Assembly: GCA_016219105.1 (NCBI GenBank)
Contig: JACRCI010000001.1
Location: 1-42,217 of the forward strand
Direction: 5' to 3'
Source: Deltaproteobacteria bacterium
Lineage (GTDB): Bacteria; Desulfobacterota; GWC2-55-46; DRQE01
Length of the DNA stretch: 42,217 nt
Below the pieces are notes generated by a model. It was given only the letters and a program-made list of their open reading frames with translations. It was not told where the DNA came from and ran no database searches. A program made the position numbers and the translations under genes. Of this stretch, positions 16,671 to 23,270 are shown piece after piece (the stretch's first letter is position 1; every line of letters begins with the position of its first letter).

Positions 16671-17410
16671 TGAAGGTGAAAATAAGGTTATTGTTGGCGG
16701 TATTTATTTTACAGTCACTATTTATGCTTGTTGATAAATCAAGTTTTGCGAAAGCAGGCGATGTGCAAATAAACTGTGACGGAAAGACCTTTAATGTCCC
16801 TTATGTTGTTATCGATCCATTGGGGCGTAAACTCGGTTATAATCCAATACTGGATCAGCATTACAAAGAGTTTCCAGGGGGGTTTGGAACTGTGGGAATT
16901 AATGATATTGAAGGTGGCGACCAGAGAGATGTACCGGATAGTTATGAATCCTTTTTTACTTTAATGGATGGCAGGTATACAATCGAGGTGATGGGGGAAG
17001 GACTGACAAAATTTGATCTAAGCATTGCCATTTCCGGTATAGAAGGAATAAATTCTTTTGTTTTAAAAGGTGCTACCGACAAAGGTGTAACATCCATCTT
17101 CAAGTTCACCTACAGTTCAGACCCAAGTACACCGGTGGTATTAACCAGAGTCGCCACCCCGCAGAGCCTCCGTCAGGACATAACCCTCTCCCGCAAGGTG
17201 GGCTGGATAGACAACGACGGCATAATGAAGAGTCTTTTAAAAAAGGCGGAGGCCGCCGAGGAGTCCGTAAACAAGGGCAATACAATGGCCGCGGAGAACG
17301 AACTGAAAGCCCTCGTAAACGAGGTGGAGGCGCAGAGGGGAAAACACATAACAGAGGACGCCGCGAAGATCCTGATAGAGGACGCCCGGTATATGATTGA
17401 CAACCTTTAG
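16670..17410 (+). CDS. Exported protein with C-terminal FIMAH-like domain
   Basis: A 246-residue protein with a signal peptide (RLLLAVFILQSLFMLV, about residues 5-27) and a globular middle part that mentions no known catalytic motif. The last 60 residues, from SLLKKAEAAEESVNKGN to AKILIEDARYMID, match the FIMAH pattern, a small helical domain found at the C-termini of secreted proteins. The start ATG at 16670 overlaps the TGA of the protease gene by one base, which implies coupling and a shared role. The first 450 bases are clearly more AT-rich than the flanking operons. Function unknown. Confidence 0.7.
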   Translation: MKVKIRLLLAVFILQSLFMLVDKSSFAKAGDVQINCDGKTFNVPYVVIDPLGRKLGYNPILDQHYKEFPGGFGTVGINDIEGGDQRDVPDSYESFFTLMDGRYTIEVMGEGLTKFDLSIAISGIEGINSFVLKGATDKGVTSIFKFTYSSDPSTPVVLTRVATPQSLRQDITLSRKVGWIDNDGIMKSLLKKAEAAEESVNKGNTMAAENELKALVNEVEAQRGKHITEDAAKILIEDARYMIDNL

Positions 17411-17425
17411 AAAACCGGCCAGAAA

Positions 17426-17449
17426 CCCCCGGCCTTTCAAGGCCGGGGG
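17426..17449. terminator. Strong hairpin after the FIMAH gene
   Basis: CCCCCGGCCTT and AAGGCCGGGGG form an 11-base perfect stem with a two-base formal loop, 16 bases after the stop codon. There is no T tract, so it is either a terminator without a U run or an mRNA 3'-end stabiliser. Confidence 0.55.
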
Positions 17450-17487
17450 TGAATGGCCTTCTTAAGCGAAGCGGAAGTGATTTTCAT

Positions 17488-17602
17488 TCTCCCCCTTGAT
17501 GGTGATGGGGGAGGACAGAACAGAGGAAGGGGGGTGAAAGAATGTTCACTCTCCCCGACCCATCCTTCGGATGGGTGCCCCGCCCCTCCCATCGAGGGAG
17601 GG
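17488..17602. repeat. Cluster of C/G-rich hairpins, dispersed-repeat type
   Basis: Stems include CTCCCCC with GGGGGAG, CCCATCC-TTC-GGATGGG, and CCTCCC with GGGAGG. The block has the look of a common intergenic repeat (CTCCCCC-TTGATGG) that occurs near genes in many environmental genomes. It lies upstream of the HTH-REC gene and is the source of the spurious N-terminal extension in the ORF track. Confidence 0.5.
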
Positions 17603-17631
17603 GAAGATCGGAAAAGGAAGGACCCAAACAC

Positions 17632-18228
17632 ATGGAATCTTCTGGCAGGAAGAAAGACGAAAGGCCCTACACAACGGGCGAGATAGCCTCCATGAGCCGT
17701 GTTACGATAAACGCGGTGAAGAAGTGGATAAATGCGGGAAAGCTCGTCGCGTTCAGGACCCCCGGCGGCCATTACAGGGTCAACAGAAGCGATTTCAAGG
17801 AATTCATATTGAAGTACCGTTTTCAGATAAAAGACGAGCTCTTCCCCGAGAGGAGAAAGATACTCATAACCGACGACGAGCCGGCCATAATCGAATTCAT
17901 AAAGGGCGCGCTCGAGGTCAGGAAGGGAAAGGACTCCTACGAGGTCGAGACCGCGGGCGATGGTTACGACGCACTGATAAAGGTCGGCAGTTTCCATCCA
18001 GACCTGCTTATCCTCGACATAAGGATGCCGAGGATAGACGGCCTTGAGGTGTGCAGGCGGCTCAAGGGCGACGATGACACCAGGGACATCAAGATACTCG
18101 CGGTAACGGCCTACGGCAAGGAGGAAAGTGACAATATCGTCGCCGCCGGCGCCGACCACTGCCTGCCGAAGCCTTTGAGCGTCGAGGAACTCAATAAATG
18201 GGTGGAAAAACTCCTGAAGGCAAGATGA
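17632..18228 (+). CDS. Response regulator with N-terminal MerR/excisionase-type HTH
   Basis: The 198-residue protein puts a MerR/excisionase-like helix-turn-helix (residues 13-58: YTTGEIASMSRVTINAVKKW, then TPGGHYRV) ahead of a receiver domain (about 76-195) with the acidic pair at DDE 81-83, phospho-acceptor Asp129 in LILDIRMP, and the conserved Lys in LPKPL. The order HTH then receiver is the reverse of usual response regulators. ATG at 17632 has GGAAGG upstream; the longer track start at 17542 reads through an intergenic repeat. It is first of four signalling genes and is probably a phosphorylation-controlled DNA-binding protein of this cluster. Confidence 0.85.
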   Translation: MESSGRKKDERPYTTGEIASMSRVTINAVKKWINAGKLVAFRTPGGHYRVNRSDFKEFILKYRFQIKDELFPERRKILITDDEPAIIEFIKGALEVRKGKDSYEVETAGDGYDALIKVGSFHPDLLILDIRMPRIDGLEVCRRLKGDDDTRDIKILAVTAYGKEESDNIVAAGADHCLPKPLSVEELNKWVEKLLKAR

Positions 18229-18232
18229 AGCC

Positions 18233-19930
18233 ATGAGCAAGACCTCCGGCCATATCCTTTCAATGGTCCAGAAATTCATCATCCTCTTTTTATTCCTTTC
18301 CTCCATCTTTGTCTTTGATTCGTGGCTGCTGCTCGGCAAGACCAAAGGGATGGAGCCGTATGACGAGGTCTACCACCACTTAAACGTCCTTACGGCGGAT
18401 ATAGTGAAGCTCGAGTACGTCCTCGACATATCGATCATCACCAAAAATTTCACGTTCACGGACAAAAGGGGACAGACGGTAGGCACTGACCTGTCTAACA
18501 TAGACCGCTCTATTGACGCCATCAAGGGCCCGGAGGTGGGCGAGATTTTCGACGCGAGGAGCCAGTTCTTCGACATAAGGAATTTAATGCTCGACGAGTG
18601 GCGGACCGTAAAGGGCGAGCTGGGGCGGTTGAATACGGCCAAAAGCGAGGAGGAGATGCTCCTCATCCACAACACCGTGGACATGAACACCTTCATATTG
18701 AGCGATAACGCGGATAAGCTCACCGAGGTGGTCAAAAGGGAAAAGACCGTTGCGCTCAAGGCCGGAAGGGACTCGACCCTGCTTGCCCTCGCTCTGTCGC
18801 TTGTCGCGGCGCTCGGGGGCGGATTGGTATTTTTCGTAAGCGTGCTCCTGCCTGTGAATAAAGTTTTCTCTTCCATAAGGAGCGCCTCCGGCGCGGGCGC
18901 CGGGGCGCGGGTGAGGGATAACCTCCCGGGGGAGGCCGGCGACATAGCCCGCGGCATCAACGCCGTCCTTGACGGGATGGAAGAGTCCCGTTCGAAGGCG
19001 GAAAAGCGAGGGAGGGAGACTTTGGCGGCGCTCGACGGCATGACCCGAAAGATAGAGACTTTGAACGTGGTGACCTCCATGGTGGGCAGGTCCCTTTCTC
19101 AGTACGAGGTCTCCATGAGGGCCATGACGGAGGTGTTCGCGGCCATCGGCGCGGACGCCGGGGCCGTTTATCTCAGGGAAGGAGAAGGGTTGAAACTCAA
19201 GGTCTCGAAGGGGTTTTCCGGGACGTTTTTCTACAGGGGCGAGGATATTCCCATCCCGGAGAGGCCGGCCGCAGGCGCGGCGGGCGAAAGGCCGCTTGTG
19301 TTCGCCGACATAAACGACTACCCGGATGGAAGGTTCAAGACGCTCCTCGTCTCCGAGGGCGTAAAATCGCTTGTATGCGTGCCGATAGTGCACGACGAAT
19401 CCCTCACCGGCTTCTTCGACGTCGCGTTCAGGGAAACCCGTGAGATATCCGAGGCGGACCTTTTGTTTCTGCAGGCGATATCCTCCAACATGCGGGTCGC
19501 CGCGGTATACTCGGACGTTTTCTGCAAGGAGCACGCCGAGAGGATATTCCTCGAGAGGATACTGCAGCAGTCTCCTCTCGCGCTCGCGGTCTTCGACATC
19601 TCAGGGGTGTGCGTCCTGGCCAACGGCGCCTTCAAAAAACAGATGGGCTACGACACGAGGAGCAATTTCGTCGGGAATTACAGGGTCTTCGACGACGAGG
19701 AGTTTGAGAGGCAGGGGCTTACCCAGGCCATAAAGAAATCCTACGAGGGGCATGTCGTCGAGTTCATCGCCGATTACAGGCGCCGCGCCGCGGGGGATGC
19801 GCGGAGCGTGAGGTTGAAGGTGAAGACCGCCCCGCTCTATGACGCCGGCGGCAACATCCCCAATATCGTCATGATCGTTGATTCGACGAACCACACCAGG
19901 GAATTTTCGTCCGGAGGGCGTCTGCAATGA
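18233..19930 (+). CDS. Membrane sensor protein with GAF and PAS domains, no output domain
   Basis: This 565-residue protein has a first membrane helix (about 12-33), an extracytoplasmic helical region, a second membrane segment (about 185-207), a HAMP-like/coiled-coil linker, a GAF domain (about 270-425, ending near VAAVYSDVF) and a PAS domain (about 440-560 with AVFDISGVCVLANGAFKKQMGY). No histidine kinase, GGDEF, EAL or methyl-accepting domain follows; it stops at GGRLQ. Its TGA overlaps the ATG of the hybrid kinase in ATGA. It is likely a co-sensor that acts through protein contacts with the kinase encoded next door. Confidence 0.78.
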   Translation: MSKTSGHILSMVQKFIILFLFLSSIFVFDSWLLLGKTKGMEPYDEVYHHLNVLTADIVKLEYVLDISIITKNFTFTDKRGQTVGTDLSNIDRSIDAIKGPEVGEIFDARSQFFDIRNLMLDEWRTVKGELGRLNTAKSEEEMLLIHNTVDMNTFILSDNADKLTEVVKREKTVALKAGRDSTLLALALSLVAALGGGLVFFVSVLLPVNKVFSSIRSASGAGAGARVRDNLPGEAGDIARGINAVLDGMEESRSKAEKRGRETLAALDGMTRKIETLNVVTSMVGRSLSQYEVSMRAMTEVFAAIGADAGAVYLREGEGLKLKVSKGFSGTFFYRGEDIPIPERPAAGAAGERPLVFADINDYPDGRFKTLLVSEGVKSLVCVPIVHDESLTGFFDVAFRETREISEADLLFLQAISSNMRVAAVYSDVFCKEHAERIFLERILQQSPLALAVFDISGVCVLANGAFKKQMGYDTRSNFVGNYRVFDDEEFERQGLTQAIKKSYEGHVVEFIADYRRRAAGDARSVRLKVKTAPLYDAGGNIPNIVMIVDSTNHTREFSSGGRLQ

Positions 19931-22863
19931 GGGCTTTCTTCAGTTCGATGCGGATATCGAACAAGATAGCCGCGATATTCATCGTCTTGCTCTTCATGAT
20001 GGGCGCCGGCGGAAGCGTGGGACTTTACAACGCCTCCAACATCGCGCAGGTGACCAAGGTCCTCTACCTCGGTTCTTTCAAGCGCACCGAGACTCTCACG
20101 GACCTCGAAAAAGAATTCATGTCCTACCGTCAGGGCGTCTTCCTTTACATCATAGTCCACGACGAGGGGTCGAAGTCCTTTCTTGCGGCCACCATAGACG
20201 AGGGAAATAAAAGGATAGACCATCTTATAAACTATTACAGGACGCAGGGGCTTGACGAGAATATCGAGGGGATACTGGCCGGTTTCGTCTCCAGCCTGAG
20301 GGACTACCGCGCCATAGACAAGACCGGAATGGAACTCGTAGCCAGGGGCGATAAAGAGGCCGCGTTGACGCTTGTGAGGGACGCCGGCACGAGGGCCTTC
20401 AACAGGGCCCTTTCCGCGCTGAGGAAGGTCCTTGACGCGGAAAGGGCGTCAGCGGCCGCGGCCTACCAGAGGAGCGAGTATTTCGCGAGGATGATAGCGT
20501 TCGTCACGCTTTTCCTGACGATAGCGGCGATAGGCGCTTCCCTGTGGTTCTGGCTTGTGCTCACCCGCTCGATCGTCAGGCCCATACTCGCCATCGAGGA
20601 TTCCGCCAAAAAGATGGCGGACGGCGACTTGAAGCAGAGGGCGGAGGTCATAGGCGGGGACGAAATATCCTCGCTCGCCAGGGAGTTCAACCAGATGGCC
20701 TCAAGCATCGAGGAGCACTACGCCACACTCGAGGAAAAAGTCGAGGAAAGGACGGGGGAGCTATCGGCCGCCTACGAGGAGCTCGCCTCGAAAAAGAGCG
20801 AGCTCGAGATTAAAAACGAGGAACTGGCGAGGGCAAGCAGGATGAAGAGCCAGTTTCTGGCGAACGTTTCGCATGAACTGAGGACCCCGCTCAACTCCAT
20901 AATCGGGTTTTCGGAGCTGCTACAGGAGAAATCCTTCGGCGAGTTGAACGAAAAGCAGACCCAGTACGTGAAGTTCATACACACCAGCGGCGGCCACCTC
21001 CTGCAGCTCATCAACTCCATCCTGGACCTCTCGAAGATAGAGGCCGGCCGGATGGAACTTATGCCGGAGGAGTTCCTGCTGACCGACGTCCTCGGCGAGA
21101 TAATGGGGACGATAAAGCCGCTCGCGCACAAAAAGAACGTAGCGATAGAGACCAGGTTCGCCCCGGCCTCGCCGGTGATGAACGCGGACAAGGGCAAGTT
21201 CAAGCAGATTATGTTCAACCTCCTCTCGAACGCCGTGAAGTTCAACGTGGACGGCGGCAAGGTCTTCGTTGAATGGGACATAAAAGACGAGCCTGTGGGG
21301 ATGAGTATGCACCGCTACCTTTACATCTCGGTCAAGGACACGGGCATAGGGATAAAGGACGAGGATATCAAGAGGCTTTTCAGGGAGTTCGAGCAGCTCG
21401 ATCCGACTATCACGAGGGAGCATGGGGGGACCGGGCTCGGGCTCGCCCTTACCAAGAAGCTCATTGAACTGCACAGGGGACACATATGGGTAGACAGCAA
21501 GACAGGCAAGGGGACCACGTTCACGGTCAAGATACCCCAGGGCACCAAGGCCATCGAGATGATTCGCCCTTCCACGGCCATCGTAATGCCCGCGCCGCCG
21601 GTTGAGGAAAAGCCGGTCATACTCGTCGCGGGCGAGAGCGAGGACATAAACCACCTCATCCAGATATACCTCGGCGCCGACAACGAATTCGACGTGATAA
21701 CCGCGACGGACGGCGCGACCCTCGTCGAAAAGGCCCGCGCGATGAGGCCCTTCGCCATAGTCATGGGCATAACGCTTCCCGGAAAAGACGGCTGGGAGGT
21801 GATAAGGGAGCTCAAATCCGGCAATGAAACCAAGGACATCCCGGTCGTCATAATATCCGCGGCCAACAACAGGGAATTAGGGTTCGCCCTCGGCGCGGTG
21901 GACTACATGGTAAAACCGATAAACAAGGAGAAACTCCTTGAGACCATCGGGAGGCTGCATTTCGCGCACAACGGCAAGCGCCGCCATCTCAACATCTTGA
22001 CCGTTGACGACGAGCCGCAGGTGCTGGCCCTCCTGGGAGACATCCTCGAAAAGGAAGGTTTCGGCGTCATCAAGGCCGCGGGAGGCGAGGAGGCGGTCAA
22101 GGCGGCCGTGGACAACGAGCCGGACCTTATAATCCTTGACCTCATGATGCCGGAGGTGAGCGGTTTCGACGTGGTGGAGAGGCTGAGGCTGCATCCGGCG
22201 GCGAGCCAGATACCGGTTATCATATTTACGGCCAAGGAGATAACCACGGAGGACAAGGAACGGCTCGGCAACAACATCAAGAAGGTCATACGCAAGGCCG
22301 GTTTTTCGAAGGAAGACCTCCTGGCCGAGATACGGATGCTCGAACTCGCCTATCCGGACAGGGCTAACATGATAGACCGCATAACGAGGCTTTTCAACCG
22401 GAGGTACTTCGACATAATACTCCCGCGCGAGATAGCGAGGAGCGAGAGGTACGGCGAGAGCATCTCGATCCTGCTCGTGGACATGGACGGATTAAACCAG
22501 TTCAACCGGGCGAACGGAATTACAAACGGGGACGAGGCGTTGAGGGAGGTGGCGAGGCTCCTTTCAGGCAACTTAAGAAAGGCCGACTGCGTCACCCGCT
22601 ACGGCGGGGACGAGTTTGCGATCCTCATGCCCTCAACCACGAGCGGCGAGGCTTTTCAGGTCGCCGAAAAACTCAGGATGCTCGTGGAACACACGCGTTT
22701 TCCGGCCATCGAGGGGAAAGGGCGCCTTACGGTGAGCATAGGCATTTTGACCCTGCCGGAGCACGGGACCGTTGATGTAACGCAGAACATCGAGACGGTC
22801 GCCAAAAAGGTGTATGACGACGGCGGGAACAAGGTCATGGTCTACGGAAGGAGCAGGCTGTGA
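19927..22863 (+). CDS. Hybrid histidine kinase with two receivers and a GGDEF domain
   Basis: The 978-residue protein has two membrane helices (about 15-35 and 185-210) around a 4-helix sensor, a HAMP domain, a coiled coil, HisKA with phospho-acceptor His316 in NVSHELRTPLNS, and an HATPase domain (NLLSNAVKF, DTGIGI at about 471, GGTGLGL). A first receiver (about 560-680) is degenerate: the phospho-Asp position is Gly614 (FAIVMGITLPGKDG) and the acidic pair is replaced. A second receiver has DDE and Asp738. The C-terminal GGDEF domain (about 820-978) has an intact GGDEF at 893-897 and an RxxD inhibitory site RKAD five residues before it. It should couple autophosphorylation to c-di-GMP synthesis. 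Confidence 0.9.
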   Translation: MRAFFSSMRISNKIAAIFIVLLFMMGAGGSVGLYNASNIAQVTKVLYLGSFKRTETLTDLEKEFMSYRQGVFLYIIVHDEGSKSFLAATIDEGNKRIDHLINYYRTQGLDENIEGILAGFVSSLRDYRAIDKTGMELVARGDKEAALTLVRDAGTRAFNRALSALRKVLDAERASAAAAYQRSEYFARMIAFVTLFLTIAAIGASLWFWLVLTRSIVRPILAIEDSAKKMADGDLKQRAEVIGGDEISSLAREFNQMASSIEEHYATLEEKVEERTGELSAAYEELASKKSELEIKNEELARASRMKSQFLANVSHELRTPLNSIIGFSELLQEKSFGELNEKQTQYVKFIHTSGGHLLQLINSILDLSKIEAGRMELMPEEFLLTDVLGEIMGTIKPLAHKKNVAIETRFAPASPVMNADKGKFKQIMFNLLSNAVKFNVDGGKVFVEWDIKDEPVGMSMHRYLYISVKDTGIGIKDEDIKRLFREFEQLDPTITREHGGTGLGLALTKKLIELHRGHIWVDSKTGKGTTFTVKIPQGTKAIEMIRPSTAIVMPAPPVEEKPVILVAGESEDINHLIQIYLGADNEFDVITATDGATLVEKARAMRPFAIVMGITLPGKDGWEVIRELKSGNETKDIPVVIISAANNRELGFALGAVDYMVKPINKEKLLETIGRLHFAHNGKRRHLNILTVDDEPQVLALLGDILEKEGFGVIKAAGGEEAVKAAVDNEPDLIILDLMMPEVSGFDVVERLRLHPAASQIPVIIFTAKEITTEDKERLGNNIKKVIRKAGFSKEDLLAEIRMLELAYPDRANMIDRITRLFNRRYFDIILPREIARSERYGESISILLVDMDGLNQFNRANGITNGDEALREVARLLSGNLRKADCVTRYGGDEFAILMPSTTSGEAFQVAEKLRMLVEHTRFPAIEGKGRLTVSIGILTLPEHGTVDVTQNIETVAKKVYDDGGNKVMVYGRSRL

Positions 22864-23249
22864 ACGGCGGTAAAAAGCCCAGGGTCCTGGTCGTTGAAGA
22901 CAACTTCATGAACAAGATACTCGTCAAGGAGATGCTTACCCTGAACGGCTACGAGGTCATAGAGGCCGGCACGGGCAGGGAGGCCATTGACATGGTCATA
23001 AGCGAGAAGCCCGACTTGGTGCTCATGGACATCCACCTGCCGGAACTCGACGGGGTGGCCGCGACGAGGTTCATCAAAAATAAAGAAGGCTTCAAGGAAC
23101 TGCCGGTGGTGGCGCTTACCGCGTCCGCGATGCACGGCGACGAGGAAAAGATACTCGCCGAGGGTTTCGACGGCTATGTGCCCAAGCCCATAGAGCGGCA
23201 GAAACTCCTCGACGTGGTCAAGGCGATGCTGGGCGATAAAAAGCCCTGA
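22860..23249 (+). CDS. Single-domain response regulator
   Basis: A 129-residue stand-alone receiver of the DivK/CheY-like type: acidic pair ED at 13-14, phospho-acceptor Asp57 in LVLMDIHLPELDG, Thr in VVALTASAM and Lys in YVPKPI. It starts with GTG overlapping the kinase stop. With no output domain it probably passes phosphate between the hybrid kinase and another protein such as the HTH-receiver, or acts by protein binding. Confidence 0.9.
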   Translation: MNGGKKPRVLVVEDNFMNKILVKEMLTLNGYEVIEAGTGREAIDMVISEKPDLVLMDIHLPELDGVAATRFIKNKEGFKELPVVALTASAMHGDEEKILAEGFDGYVPKPIERQKLLDVVKAMLGDKKP

Positions 23250-23270
23250 TCTTTTCAGTTTTTCGGTTTT

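Noticed and set aside
17542-17631. N-terminal extension of the HTH-receiver protein in the ORF track
   Set aside because: The added 30 residues come from hairpin-rich intergenic repeat DNA; ATG at 17632 has a good ribosome binding site and starts next to the HTH domain.
18584-19534. 316-codon minus-strand ORF
   Set aside because: It is a shadow of the GAF/PAS sensor gene; composition is Arg/His/Pro/Gly-rich as expected from antisense of a GC-rich gene.
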